Assembly (NCBI RefSeq): GCF_048593165.1
Contig: NZ_CP184271.1
Length of the DNA: 64,000 nt
Direction: 5' to 3' (one strand)
Source of the DNA: Pectobacterium sp013449375
Lineage (GTDB): Bacteria > Pseudomonadota > Gammaproteobacteria > Enterobacterales > Enterobacteriaceae
The notes beneath the pieces were generated by a model. The model was not told the DNA's origin. It worked only from the letters and a program-made list of their open reading frames with translations, and did not search any database. A program made the translations under genes and the position numbers. Below, piece after piece: positions 8,948 through 17,910 of the stretch (positions are counted from its first letter, which is position 1; each line of letters begins with the position of its first letter).

Positions 8948-10114
8948 ATGGCCAAAGGTAACAAGATCCCCCTAACGTTCCATACCTACCAGGATTCAGC
9001 AACTGGCACCGAAGTTGTGCGTTTAACCCCGCCCGATGTTATCTGCCACCGCAACTATTTCTACCAGAAGTGCTTCTTCAATGACGGCAGCAAGCTGCTG
9101 TTTGGTGCTGCGTTTGACGGCCCGTGGAACTACTATCTGCTGGATTTAAAAGAGCAGAGCGCTACGCAGTTGACTGAAGGCAAAGGCGACAACACCTTCG
9201 GCGGCTTCCTGTCCCCGAATGACGATGCGCTGTATTACGTTAAAAATACTCGTAATTTGATGCGTGTCGATCTGGAGACACTGGAAGAGAAAACGATTTA
9301 TCAGGTGCCTGACGACTGGGTTGGTTACGGTACCTGGGTTGCTAACTCCGATTGCACCAAAATGGTCGGTATTGAGATCAAAAAAGAAGACTGGAAACCA
9401 CTGACCGATTGGAAAAAATTCCAGGAATTCTACTTCACTAATCCTTGCTGCCGCCTGATTCGTGTCGATTTGGTTACGGGCGAAGCACAGACTATCCTTC
9501 AGGAAAACCAGTGGCTGGGTCACCCAATCTACCGTCCGGGTGATGACAACACCGTAGCTTTCTGCCACGAAGGTCCGCATGACCTGGTTGATGCCCGTAT
9601 GTGGTTCATCAACGAAGATGGGACCAACATGCGTAAAGTGAAAGAGCATGCTGAAGGCGAAAGCTGCACCCACGAATTCTGGGTGCCGGATGGTTCAGCG
9701 ATGATTTACGTCTCTTACCTGAAAGACGATAGCAATCGCTATATCCGTAGCATCGATCCTGTTACGCTGGAAGATCGTCAACTGCGCGTCATGCCGCCGT
9801 GTTCTCACCTGATGAGTAACTATGATGGCACGCTGTTAGTCGGTGATGGTTCCGATGCGCCAGTCGACGTGCAGGACGATGGTGGCTATAAAATCGAGAA
9901 CGATCCGTTCCTGTATGTTTTCAACCTGAAAACGGGCAAAGAACACCGTATTGCACAGCACAATACATCCTGGGAAGTGTTAGAAGGGGATCGTCAGGTG
10001 ACTCACCCGCATCCTTCTTTCACGCCGGATAATAAACAAGTTCTGTTTACTTCTGACGTAGATGGTAAACCTGCGCTGTATCTGGCGAAGGTTCCTGATT
10101 CAGTCTGGAACTAA
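8948..10114 (+). CDS. ogl: Oligogalacturonate lyase
   Basis: Ogl, 388 residues, family PL22, cytoplasmic beta-propeller enzyme. It splits digalacturonate and unsaturated digalacturonate into monomers that become DKI. The N-terminus MAKGNKIPLTFHTYQDS and the CHRNYFYQKCFFNDGSKLLF stretch are typical, and the later HPIYRPGDDNTVAFCHEGPH and SHLMSNYDGTL segments carry conserved His residues linked to metal binding in this family. Start 8948 gives the family length; the frame opens at 8879 but that extension has no similarity. KdgR box upstream, kdgR itself downstream. Confidence 0.96.
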   Translation: MAKGNKIPLTFHTYQDSATGTEVVRLTPPDVICHRNYFYQKCFFNDGSKLLFGAAFDGPWNYYLLDLKEQSATQLTEGKGDNTFGGFLSPNDDALYYVKNTRNLMRVDLETLEEKTIYQVPDDWVGYGTWVANSDCTKMVGIEIKKEDWKPLTDWKKFQEFYFTNPCCRLIRVDLVTGEAQTILQENQWLGHPIYRPGDDNTVAFCHEGPHDLVDARMWFINEDGTNMRKVKEHAEGESCTHEFWVPDGSAMIYVSYLKDDSNRYIRSIDPVTLEDRQLRVMPPCSHLMSNYDGTLLVGDGSDAPVDVQDDGGYKIENDPFLYVFNLKTGKEHRIAQHNTSWEVLEGDRQVTHPHPSFTPDNKQVLFTSDVDGKPALYLAKVPDSVWN

Positions 10115-10125
10115 TAATACTAATA

Positions 10126-10160
10126 AATCCGCGTCACATTTTATGGCGCGGATTATTTTA
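10126..10160 (+). terminator. ogl terminator
   Basis: Stem AATCCGCG (10126-10133) with CGCGGATT (10147-10154), followed by ATTTTAATAATATTT; starts 11 bases after the ogl stop. Confidence 0.85.
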
Positions 10161-10329
10161 ATAATATTTACTTACATATTATTTTATTAAGTCTCTGACG
10201 CGGTTATTTCTCAAACTTAACTTGATTATCGTTGTTGCTCCATTGCCATAATCAAAGCGTTCCCTTTATACTAAAACCATTGTTCTATTTTTTTTAAAAC
10301 AAAAAAACCTGAGTAGGGTAACCACAAAA

Positions 10330-11121
10330 ATGGCTATTGCAGATTTAGATAAACAACCCGATTCCGTGTCGTCCGTTTTAAAGGTTTTTGGTATTTTGCA
10401 GGCATTAGGTGAAGAGAGAGAAATTGGTATTACCGAGCTTTCTCAGCGAGTCATGATGTCCAAGAGTACCGTTTACCGCTTCTTGCAGACGATGAAATCC
10501 CTAGGCTATGTCGCGCAGGAAGGTGAATCAGAGAAATATTCGCTAACGCTCAAGTTGTTTGAACTTGGGGCTAAAGCATTGCAGAACGTCGATTTAATCC
10601 GCAGTGCGGATATACAGATGCGTGAGTTGTCTGCTCTAACGCGGGAAACGATCCACCTTGGTGCGTTGGATGAAGACGGCATCGTTTATATCCACAAGAT
10701 TGATTCGATGTATAACCTGCGTATGTATTCGCGTATTGGTCGCCGTAATCCGCTGCACAGTACCGCAATCGGTAAAGTGCTGTTGGCATGGCGCGATCGT
10801 GGCGAAGTAGAAGAAATTCTGTCGACGGTTGAATTCACCCGCAGTACGCCACACACGCTGTGTACTGCTGAAGATCTTCTCAATCAATTAGACGTTGTCC
10901 GCGGACAAGGTTACGGAGAAGACAACGAAGAGCAGGAAGAAGGGCTGCGTTGTATCGCTGTGCCAGTATTCGATCGTTTTGGCGTGGTGATTGCTGGCCT
11001 CAGTATTTCTTTTCCGACGATTCGTTTTTCGGAAGAAAACAAACACGAATATGTGGCTACGCTGCATACGGCCGCCAGAAATATCTCTGAGCAAATGGGC
11101 TACCACGATTACCCATTCTGA
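10330..11121 (+). CDS. kdgR: Pectinolysis repressor KdgR (IclR family)
   Basis: IclR-type regulator of 263 residues. N-terminal winged helix (about 15-75; ITELSQRVMMSKSTVYRFLQ recognition helix) and C-terminal effector domain (about 90-260) with LHSTAIGKVLLAW and the GLRCIAVPVFD strand. KdgR represses pectin catabolism and secretion genes and is released by KDG and related intermediates. Several sites matching its consensus occur in this window (near 8780, 30698, 36774, 38207). The 215-base gap upstream is AT-rich with no perfect box, so autoregulation is not evident. Confidence 0.96.
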   Translation: MAIADLDKQPDSVSSVLKVFGILQALGEEREIGITELSQRVMMSKSTVYRFLQTMKSLGYVAQEGESEKYSLTLKLFELGAKALQNVDLIRSADIQMRELSALTRETIHLGALDEDGIVYIHKIDSMYNLRMYSRIGRRNPLHSTAIGKVLLAWRDRGEVEEILSTVEFTRSTPHTLCTAEDLLNQLDVVRGQGYGEDNEEQEEGLRCIAVPVFDRFGVVIAGLSISFPTIRFSEENKHEYVATLHTAARNISEQMGYHDYPF

Positions 11122-11140
11122 TATCCTCTATCGATACCTG

Positions 11141-11169
11141 AGCCTGTCCTGACCGACAGGCTTTTTTTT
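11141..11169 (+). terminator. kdgR terminator
   Basis: AGCCTGTC (11141-11148) pairs with GACAGGCT (11155-11162), followed by a run of seven T. Classic intrinsic terminator. Confidence 0.9.
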
Positions 11170-11358
11170 GGTTCATTCCTTGCCGTCGCACACAACGTTG
11201 AAAAACGCGCTCCACGTTTTTTATTTTTGTACCAATACGATAGCGCTGCGTATCGATACGATATGGGGAACGGATAGAGTTGGGTATCGAACTTGGCTAC
11301 GTCACGGTGTTAAGATAGCCCACAGGTACTGTCATAAGTGGTTATAAGTGGAGTCGTT

Positions 11359-11622
11359 GTGAACATATTAGAAGTGGTTTTTGTCTTGCTGGTTGTGCTG
11401 CTGGCCGCGCTGATCTGGTTTTTTGTGAATCGGGCGAGCGTCAGAGCGAATGAGCAAGTGAAATTGCTGCAAGAGGTCGTAGAGCAGCAACGCCAGCAGT
11501 TAGCATTATTGAAAAAATTGTTGCCCCAGAATGCAGAGAAAAGTGAGCCTGAAGCGCTTACCGCCGATTTCGAGCGTGATGACGTGGAATTAACGTTTAA
11601 AAGTGTCATTCCTGAACGTTAA
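11359..11622 (+). CDS. yebO: YebO-like small membrane protein
   Basis: An 87-residue protein with one N-terminal membrane segment (about 3-25, ending ALIWFFVNRAS) and a charged, probably coiled-coil cytoplasmic tail (NEQVKLLQEVVEQQRQQLA). The WFFVNRAS-R-NEQ pattern and the kdgR neighbourhood match E. coli YebO. Start is GTG at 11359 with GGAG five bases upstream; the GTG at 11338 is in frame but lacks a ribosome site. Function unknown. mgrB, which sits by yebO in E. coli, is not found next to it. Confidence 0.8.
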   Translation: MNILEVVFVLLVVLLAALIWFFVNRASVRANEQVKLLQEVVEQQRQQLALLKKLLPQNAEKSEPEALTADFERDDVELTFKSVIPER

Positions 11623-11749
11623 TGGCGCCATCACTGTGTCGCGTTTCACCCCCGATCTCTTTGCCTGTTCACGTCATTTTTCATACTGATGGCGTGAGTG
11701 AGCATGGTTATAAAAATGAAGAAAGCTTTACAGGAAACACAAAAGCAAC

Positions 11750-13171
11750 ATGGCAAATGCGCAAAACAACATAGCAAGTAATCAAAAAGATAGAGCAAGC
11801 GATCAACAGGAACTGGTTTTAAAACGAGGGTTAAAAAACCGGCATATTCAACTGATAGCGTTGGGTGGCGCGATTGGTACTGGCTTGTTTTTAGGGATAT
11901 CGCAGACTATTCAAATGGCTGGGCCGTCCGTTTTATTGGGCTACGCGATTGCCGGAATGATTGCGTTTCTGATTATGCGACAACTGGGTGAGATGGTGGT
12001 GGAAGAGCCCGTAGCAGGTTCGTTCAGCCATTTTGCTTATAAATACTGGGGCGATTTTGCGGGCTTTCTGGCCGGTTGGAACTACTGGGCGATGTTTATT
12101 CTGGTAGGGATGGCTGAACTGACGGCCGTGGGGATTTATATCCAATACTGGTGGCCCGAGACGCCAACCTGGCTGTCCGCCGCGATATTCTTCGTGCTCA
12201 TTAACCTGATCAATCTGGTGAATGTACGGATGTTTGGGGAAACGGAGTTCTGGTTCGCCATTATCAAAGTGCTGGCCATCGTCGGGATGATTGTCTTCGG
12301 CAGTTGGCTGCTGCTGAGTGGTAATGGCGGCGAAACGGCAACGATACGTAATCTATGGATTCATGGCGGATTCATGCCGAATGGTGCAAGTGGATTGATC
12401 ATGGCCATGGCGGTGATCATGTTTTCATTCGGCGGTCTGGAATTAGTCGGTATCACCGCTGCCGAAGCGGCCGATCCGAAACGCTCTATCCCTCAGGCGA
12501 CCAATCAGGTGGTCTATCGCATCTTGATTTTCTATATCGGTGCGCTGTCTATTTTGTTGTCGCTTTATCCGTGGGGAAATGTCGTTGATGGTGGTAGCCC
12601 GTTCGTTCTCATCTTCCATGCGCTGAATAGCAATTTGGTGGCAAACGTACTGAACATTGTGGTACTCACAGCGGCGTTATCGGTTTACAACAGTGGCGTG
12701 TACTGCAATAGCAGGATGCTGTACGGTTTGGCAAAACAGGGGAATGCGCCGAAATCTCTCGCGAAGGTTAACGGACGCGGTGTGCCTGTCCGCTCTATCG
12801 CGTTGTCAGCCTTGGCGACATCGTTCGGTGTAGCAATCAACTACCTGATGCCAGGCAAAGCGTTTGAGCTGTTGATGGCGCTGGTGGTGTCAACGCTGGT
12901 GATTAACTGGATCATGATCTGCTTTGCACATCTGCGTTTCCGTCAGGCGATGATGGCGAAGGGCATTGTCCCTGCCTTCAAAGCCTTCTGGTATCCGTGG
13001 GGCAACTACCTGTGTCTGGCGTTTTTGGCGGGGATTTTGGTGATTATGCTGCTGTCGCCGGGTATTCGCATTTCGGTCATTTTAATTCCATTCTGGATTG
13101 CCGTTATTTGGCTGGGTTTCAGACTTTCCCGTAAAAATAGCGCGACGCTGAAGTCGACGCAAACACAGTAA
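11750..13171 (+). CDS. Aromatic amino acid permease (AroP/PheP type)
   Basis: APC-superfamily amino acid:proton symporter of 473 residues with about 12 membrane segments. Highly similar to both AroP and PheP of E. coli: HIQLIALGGAIGTGLFLG in segment 1, RQLGEMVVEEPVAGSF, and FSFGGLELVGITAAEA in the middle. Features split between the two (IQMAGPSVLLGYAIAG leans PheP; LTAALSVYNSGVYCNSRML leans AroP), so substrate preference (Phe versus Phe/Tyr/Trp) is left open and no symbol is given. Followed by a long hairpin and then the thrS leader. Confidence 0.85.
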   Translation: MANAQNNIASNQKDRASDQQELVLKRGLKNRHIQLIALGGAIGTGLFLGISQTIQMAGPSVLLGYAIAGMIAFLIMRQLGEMVVEEPVAGSFSHFAYKYWGDFAGFLAGWNYWAMFILVGMAELTAVGIYIQYWWPETPTWLSAAIFFVLINLINLVNVRMFGETEFWFAIIKVLAIVGMIVFGSWLLLSGNGGETATIRNLWIHGGFMPNGASGLIMAMAVIMFSFGGLELVGITAAEAADPKRSIPQATNQVVYRILIFYIGALSILLSLYPWGNVVDGGSPFVLIFHALNSNLVANVLNIVVLTAALSVYNSGVYCNSRMLYGLAKQGNAPKSLAKVNGRGVPVRSIALSALATSFGVAINYLMPGKAFELLMALVVSTLVINWIMICFAHLRFRQAMMAKGIVPAFKAFWYPWGNYLCLAFLAGILVIMLLSPGIRISVILIPFWIAVIWLGFRLSRKNSATLKSTQTQ

Positions 13172-13179
13172 ACATGCCT

Positions 13180-13217
13180 GTAGCCTGAACATCGTACGGT
13201 AACGATGTTCAGGCTAC
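13180..13217. other. Perfect 16-bp hairpin between permease gene and thrS
   Basis: GTAGCCTGAACATCGT (13180-13195) is exactly complementary to ACGATGTTCAGGCTAC (13202-13217), loop ACGGTA. It begins 8 bases after the permease stop but has no T tract on either strand, so it may act as a transcript-end stabiliser or a factor-assisted terminator. Confidence 0.6.
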
Positions 13218-13283
13218 CCATCCAACTTTAATACGCCACTTATAAGGTGTATCATTGTCCCCGACGTTATCCATGTCACGCTA

Positions 13284-13408
13284 GTGCACGCCTTTAGTCG
13301 TGTGCACCATGTGTATATATTTCACAGAGTACAGAGGAATAGCATGGTTAACACTTTTGATTTTCAATTGATAGACGATTTTTGCATGTGAGCTTTCGTG
13401 TGGCTCAC
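13284..13408 (+). promoter_or_regulatory. thrS leader with two operator-like stem-loops
   Basis: Two hairpins precede thrS: GTGCAC (13284-13289) with GTGCAC (13302-13307), and GTGAGC (13388-13393) with GCTCAC (13403-13408) just before the ribosome site. Both loops contain CGU (…AGUCGUGU and UUUCGUGUG), the anticodon of a threonine tRNA. In E. coli, ThrRS represses its own mRNA by binding two tRNA-like arms (domains 2 and 4); these fit in order, position and loop sequence. Structure inferred by eye. Confidence 0.65.
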
Positions 13409-13430
13409 CACTGTAAATAAGGGAATTATA

Positions 13431-15359
13431 ATGCCAGTTATCACCCTTCCTGATGGAAGTCAGCGTCATTACGACCACGCCGTTTCTCCCCTAGATGTTG
13501 CACTTGATATTGGTCCCGGTCTGGCAAAAGCCTGTATCGCCGGACGCGTCAATGGCGAGCTGGTTGATGCCAGCGATAAAATCGATACCGATGCGCAGTT
13601 AGCTATCATCACTGCCAAAGATGAAGCGGGTCTGGAAATTATTCGCCACTCCTGTGCGCACTTATTGGGTCATGCGATCAAGCAATTGTGGCCAGATACC
13701 AAAATGGCGATTGGTCCGGTTATCGATAACGGTTTTTACTACGACGTAGATATCGACCGTACCCTGACTCAGGAAGATATTGAGCTGCTCGAAAAGCGTA
13801 TGCACGAGCTTGCTGACACTGACTATGACGTCATTAAGAAAAAAGTCAGTTGGCAGGAAGCGCGCGATGCGTTCGCTGCGCGTGGTGAGACCTACAAAAT
13901 GGCGATTCTGGATGAGAACATCAGTCGCGATGATCGTCCGGGTCTGTATCACCATGAAGAATACATCGATATGTGCCGTGGTCCGCACGTACCGAATATG
14001 CGTTTCTGCCACCATTTCAAATTGCAGAAAACGTCGGGCGCTTACTGGCGCGGCGACAGCAAAAACAAAATGCTGCAACGTATCTACGGCACAGCGTGGG
14101 CGGACAAAAAGCAATTGGCTTCTTATCTGCAACGTCTGGAAGAAGCGGCGAAGCGTGACCACCGCAAGATCGGCAAACAGCTTGACCTGTACCATATGCA
14201 GGAAGAAGCGCCAGGTATGGTGTTCTGGCACAACGACGGCTGGACGATCTTCCGCGAACTGGAAGCATTTGTGCGCATGAAGCTGAAGTCGTACCAGTAT
14301 CAGGAAGTAAAAGGTCCATTCATGATGGATCGCGTGATGTGGGAAAAAACCGGTCACTGGGAAAACTACAAAGAAGCGATGTTCACGACCTCATCAGAAA
14401 ACCGTGAATACTGCATCAAGCCGATGAACTGCCCGGGTCACGTACAGATTTTCAATCAGGGATTGAAATCATACCGCGATCTGCCGTTGCGTATGGCTGA
14501 GTTCGGTAGCTGTCACCGTAATGAACCATCTGGCTCTCTGCATGGCTTAATGCGCGTGCGTGGCTTTACTCAGGATGATGCGCACATCTTCTGTACGGAA
14601 GAGCAGGTTCGTGATGAAGTGAACAGTTGCATTAAGATGGTGTATGACATGTACAGCACCTTCGGTTTTGAAAAAATCGTGGTGAAACTGTCTACGCGTC
14701 CTGAAAAACGAATCGGTAGCGATGAAATGTGGGATCGCGCTGAAGCTGACTTGGCCGCAGCGTTGACTGAAAATAACATCGAATTTGACTATCAGCCGGG
14801 TGAAGGGGCGTTCTACGGCCCAAAAATTGAATTTACTCTGCATGACTGTTTGGATCGAGCGTGGCAGTGTGGTACGGTGCAACTCGACTTTTCATTACCG
14901 GGTCGTCTGAATGCGTCTTACGTTGGCGAAAGCAACGAGCGTCAGGTGCCGGTTATGATTCACCGGGCTATTTTGGGATCAATGGAGCGTTTCATCGGTA
15001 TTCTGACCGAAGAGTTCGCTGGTTTCTTCCCGACTTGGTTAGCTCCGGTTCAAGCGGTGATTATAAATATCACTGATAGCCAGTCTGATTATGTCAACGA
15101 ATTGACCCGAAAACTGCAAGAAGCGGGCATTCGTGTAAAAGCAGACTTGAGAAATGAGAAGATAGGCTTTAAAATCCGCGAACACACTTTACGCCGGGTT
15201 CCCTATATGTTGGTTTGTGGCGACAAAGAGGTCGAGGCAGGAAAAGTTGCTGTCCGTACTCGTCGTGGTAAAGACCTTGGGAGCATGGATGTCAGTGAAG
15301 TCATCAGTAAGCTGCAGCAAGAGATTCGCAGCCGTAGTCTTCATCAATTGGAGGTATAG
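13431..15359 (+). CDS. thrS: Threonyl-tRNA synthetase
   Basis: ThrRS, 642 residues, same length as E. coli; charges tRNA-Thr. TGS domain (1-60, begins MPVITLPDGSQRHYDHAVS), editing domain with HSCAHLLGHAI (about 70-90) and CRGPHVP, class II core (about 240-535) with the PMNCPGH stretch and AEFGSCHRNEPSG (motif 2), then the anticodon-binding domain (540-642). Start ATG 13431 after AAGGGAATTATA. The gene runs directly into infC, whose Shine-Dalgarno GGAGG lies in the last thrS codons. Confidence 0.97.
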   Translation: MPVITLPDGSQRHYDHAVSPLDVALDIGPGLAKACIAGRVNGELVDASDKIDTDAQLAIITAKDEAGLEIIRHSCAHLLGHAIKQLWPDTKMAIGPVIDNGFYYDVDIDRTLTQEDIELLEKRMHELADTDYDVIKKKVSWQEARDAFAARGETYKMAILDENISRDDRPGLYHHEEYIDMCRGPHVPNMRFCHHFKLQKTSGAYWRGDSKNKMLQRIYGTAWADKKQLASYLQRLEEAAKRDHRKIGKQLDLYHMQEEAPGMVFWHNDGWTIFRELEAFVRMKLKSYQYQEVKGPFMMDRVMWEKTGHWENYKEAMFTTSSENREYCIKPMNCPGHVQIFNQGLKSYRDLPLRMAEFGSCHRNEPSGSLHGLMRVRGFTQDDAHIFCTEEQVRDEVNSCIKMVYDMYSTFGFEKIVVKLSTRPEKRIGSDEMWDRAEADLAAALTENNIEFDYQPGEGAFYGPKIEFTLHDCLDRAWQCGTVQLDFSLPGRLNASYVGESNERQVPVMIHRAILGSMERFIGILTEEFAGFFPTWLAPVQAVIINITDSQSDYVNELTRKLQEAGIRVKADLRNEKIGFKIREHTLRRVPYMLVCGDKEVEAGKVAVRTRRGKDLGSMDVSEVISKLQQEIRSRSLHQLEV

Positions 15360-15361
15360 GT

Positions 15362-15904
15362 ATTAAAGGCGGAAAACGAGTTCAACCGGCGCGTCCTAAT
15401 CGCATCAACAGAGAGATTCGCGCACATGAGGTACGCCTATCAGGCGTCGAAGGCGAACAGCTGGGCATCGTAAGTCTAAATGAAGCATTAGAAAAAGCCG
15501 AAGAAGCAGGTGTTGATTTAGTTGAAATCAGTCCGAACGCCGAGCCGCCGGTTTGCCGAATTATGGATTACGGCAAGTTCCTTTATGAGAAGAGTAAGGC
15601 TACAAAGGAACAGAAGAAAAAACAAAAAGTTATTCAGGTTAAGGAAATTAAATTCCGACCTGGTACCGATGATGGCGACTATCAGGTCAAACTACGCAAC
15701 CTGGTTCGCTTTCTGGAAGATGGTGACAAAGCCAAAATTACACTGCGTTTCCGCGGTCGTGAAATGGCGCACCAACAGATTGGTATCGAAGTGCTTAACC
15801 GCGTTCGTGACGATCTGAGTGAACTGGCAGTGGTCGAATCCTTCCCAACGAAGATCGAAGGCCGCCAGATGATCATGGTGCTAGCACCGAAGAAGAAACA
15901 GTAA
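15362..15904 (+). CDS. infC: Translation initiation factor IF-3 (AUU start)
   Basis: IF-3, 180 residues, binds the 30S subunit and proofreads start codons. The first codon is ATT at 15362, read as formyl-Met, giving (M)KGGKRVQPARPNRIN at the N-terminus. This rare start is the known basis of IF-3 autoregulation in enterobacteria. GGAGG at 15350-15354, inside the thrS end, is the ribosome site. N-domain (to about 75), lysine-rich linker (SKATKEQKKKQK), C-domain with IKFRPGT and FRGREMAHQQ. Any ATG-only gene finder starts it too late (internal ATG 15563). Confidence 0.96.
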   Translation: MKGGKRVQPARPNRINREIRAHEVRLSGVEGEQLGIVSLNEALEKAEEAGVDLVEISPNAEPPVCRIMDYGKFLYEKSKATKEQKKKQKVIQVKEIKFRPGTDDGDYQVKLRNLVRFLEDGDKAKITLRFRGREMAHQQIGIEVLNRVRDDLSELAVVESFPTKIEGRQMIMVLAPKKKQ

Positions 15905-15922
15905 GGCATTCAAGTAGCAAGA

Positions 15923-15946
15923 CCGTACAACCTCTGTGTTGTACGG
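15923..15946 (+). terminator. infC-rpmI intercistronic hairpin
   Basis: CCGTACAAC (15923-15931) pairs with GTTGTACGG (15938-15946), followed by CTTTGTTC. Leaky terminator or L20-control element: in E. coli the region between infC and rpmI is where L20 acts on the rpmI-rplT transcript. Role inferred. Confidence 0.6.
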
Positions 15947-15999
15947 CTTTGTTCGCCTTATCTGATTCGTTTTATTAACAATGCGAAGTGGAAATAACA

Positions 16000-16197
16000 A
16001 TGCCAAAGATTAAAACAGTACGTGGCGCCGCTAAACGCTTTAAAAAAACCGCAAGCGGTGGTTTTAAGCGTAAGCATGCTAACCTGCGTCATATTCTGAC
16101 CAAAAAGTCTACTAAGCGTAAACGTCACCTGCGTCCGAAAGGCATGGTCTCCAAAGGAGATCTGGGCCTGGTTGTCGCATGTCTGCCGTACGCATAA
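16000..16197 (+). CDS. rpmI: 50S ribosomal protein L35
   Basis: L35, 65 residues, strongly basic (MPKIKTVRGAAKRFKKTAS…). Start at ATG 16000; the in-frame GTG at 15988 adds MEIT, not part of the family. Middle gene of the infC-rpmI-rplT operon, subject to L20 feedback in E. coli. Confidence 0.97.
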   Translation: MPKIKTVRGAAKRFKKTASGGFKRKHANLRHILTKKSTKRKRHLRPKGMVSKGDLGLVVACLPYA

Positions 16198-16240
16198 GTA
16201 ACCTTTTTTTAATTCAGAATAAGACTTTAGGAGAGAGCAT

Positions 16241-16597
16241 ATGGCTCGCGTAAAACGTGGTGTAGTTGCCCGTGCACGTCACAAGAAAATATTGAAACAA
16301 GCGAAAGGTTACTACGGTGCCCGTTCGCGTGTTTATCGTGTTGCCTTCCAGGCAGTAATCAAAGCTGGCCAATACGCTTACCGCGACCGTCGTCAACGTA
16401 AACGTCAATTCCGTCAGCTGTGGATTGCACGTATCAATGCGGCAGCTCGTCAAAACGGTTTGTCTTACAGCAAATTCATCAACGGCCTGAAAAAAGCCTC
16501 TGTTGAAATTGACCGTAAGATTCTGGCTGATATCGCAGTATTCGACAAATTAGCGTTCAGCGCGCTGGTCGAAAAAGCGAAAGCAGCACTGGCGTAA
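16241..16597 (+). CDS. rplT: 50S ribosomal protein L20
   Basis: L20, 118 residues, basic N-terminal helix (MARVKRGVVARARHKKILK), globular C-terminus; needed for early 50S assembly and, in E. coli, a translational repressor of rpmI-rplT. Strong TAGGAGAG ribosome site. A terminator follows. Confidence 0.97.
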   Translation: MARVKRGVVARARHKKILKQAKGYYGARSRVYRVAFQAVIKAGQYAYRDRRQRKRQFRQLWIARINAAARQNGLSYSKFINGLKKASVEIDRKILADIAVFDKLAFSALVEKAKAALA

Positions 16598-16605
16598 GTC
16601 AGTTG

Positions 16606-16632
16606 AAAGAGGGAGCTTTGGCTCCCTCTTTT
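16606..16632 (+). terminator. rplT terminator
   Basis: AAAGAGGGAGC (16606-16616), loop TTTG, GCTCCCTCTTT (16621-16631), then T. Separates the ribosomal protein genes from the pheM leader. Confidence 0.85.
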
Positions 16633-16686
16633 CGTCGAGCACTACACTTTTCATTTTTATTATTTATAAGACAAGGTAACGCAAGT

Positions 16687-16731
16687 ATGAATGCTGCTAT
16701 TTTCCGTTTCTTTTTTTACTTTAGCGCCTGA
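16687..16731 (+). CDS. pheM: pheST leader peptide
   Basis: Fourteen codons, MNAAIFRFFFYFSA, with five Phe including three in a row. It matches the E. coli PheM leader peptide except for the last residue. Ribosome stalling on Phe codons when charged tRNA-Phe is scarce controls the attenuator downstream, raising pheST expression. Confidence 0.93.
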   Translation: MNAAIFRFFFYFSA

Positions 16732-16778
16732 ACTCAGGGGGCTTTGCGCGTAAGAAAAGAAACGAAAAGTAGCGCTTA

Positions 16779-16803
16779 AGCCTCCCTTCGGGAGGCTTTT
16801 TTG
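16779..16803 (+). terminator. pheST attenuator terminator
   Basis: AGCCTCC (16779-16785), loop CTTCG, GGAGGCT (16791-16797), then six T. Lies 47 bases after the pheM stop, the expected place for the attenuator. The intervening CTTTGCGCG and the CGAAAAGTAGCGC segment can supply the competing pairings. Confidence 0.85.
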
Positions 16804-16912
16804 TTTACGATAATCGGTTTTTGCTATTGTTTTTAGTAATATTTATCGCTTTAGTAAAACGACATTCTTCAATCATGACCGTTGGCCACATAGGCAGAAA
16901 AAGAGGAACACA

Positions 16913-17896
16913 ATGCCACATCTCGCAGAGCTGGTTGCTAAAGCCAGAACAGCTATAGAAGAGGCCCAGGATGTTGCCGCACTGGAAAATGTGCGTGTCG
17001 AATATCTGGGTAAAAAAGGTCACTTAACCCTTCAGATGACCTCGCTGCGCGAGTTGCCGGCTGAAGAACGCCCTGCTGCGGGTGCCGTTATTAACCAGGC
17101 TAAGCAAGACGTTCAGGACGCGCTGAATGCCCGTAAGCACACGCTGGAATCCGCGGAGTTGAATGCGCGTCTGGCGCAAGAAACCATCGATGTCTCGCTG
17201 CCGGGTCGCACGATTGAGAATGGTGGCTTGCATCCAGTGACGCGCACTATCGATCGCATCGAAACCTTTTTCGGCGAGCTGGGTTTCTCCGTGGTAACCG
17301 GACCAGAAATCGAAGACGACTATCACAATTTTGATGCGCTGAATATTCCAGGACATCACCCTGCGCGTGCGGACCATGACACGTTCTGGTTTGATGCGAC
17401 ACGCCTGCTGCGTACGCAGACATCTGGTGTTCAGATTCGTACCATGGAAAAGCAGCAACCGCCTATCCGTATCATCGCGCCGGGTCGCGTTTATCGTAAC
17501 GATTACGATCAGACTCACACGCCGATGTTCCATCAGATGGAAGGGTTGATCGTCGATAAAGACATCAGCTTCACCAACCTGAAAGGCACGTTGCATGATT
17601 TCCTGCGTAATTTCTTTGAGGAAGACTTGCAGGTTCGCTTCCGTCCGTCTTATTTCCCGTTTACTGAACCGTCTGCTGAAGTGGATGTGATGGGCAAAAA
17701 CGGCAAATGGCTGGAAGTCCTAGGCTGCGGAATGGTGCACCCGAACGTCCTGCGTAATGTCGGTATCGATCCGGAAGTGTATTCCGGTTTCGCGTTCGGT
17801 ATGGGTATGGAGCGCTTGACGATGCTGCGCTATGGCGTGACCGATCTGCGTGCATTCTTCGAAAACGATCTGCGTTTCCTCAAACAGTTTAAGTAA
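16913..17896 (+). CDS. pheS: Phenylalanyl-tRNA synthetase alpha subunit
   Basis: PheS, 327 residues, class II catalytic subunit of the alpha2-beta2 enzyme. N-terminal coiled coil (1-85, tRNA contact), then the catalytic core with HPVTRTIDRIETFF, motif 2 around GRVYRNDYDQTHTPMFHQ and motif 3 GFAFGMGMERLTMLRYG. Regulated by the upstream pheM attenuator; pheT follows after 14 bases. Confidence 0.97.
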   Translation: MPHLAELVAKARTAIEEAQDVAALENVRVEYLGKKGHLTLQMTSLRELPAEERPAAGAVINQAKQDVQDALNARKHTLESAELNARLAQETIDVSLPGRTIENGGLHPVTRTIDRIETFFGELGFSVVTGPEIEDDYHNFDALNIPGHHPARADHDTFWFDATRLLRTQTSGVQIRTMEKQQPPIRIIAPGRVYRNDYDQTHTPMFHQMEGLIVDKDISFTNLKGTLHDFLRNFFEEDLQVRFRPSYFPFTEPSAEVDVMGKNGKWLEVLGCGMVHPNVLRNVGIDPEVYSGFAFGMGMERLTMLRYGVTDLRAFFENDLRFLKQFK

Positions 17897-17910
17897 GGCG
17901 GGTATACATC

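Noticed and set aside
13662..14357. 231-residue minus-strand frame inside thrS
   Set aside because: Shadow of thrS, which is complete and of standard length.
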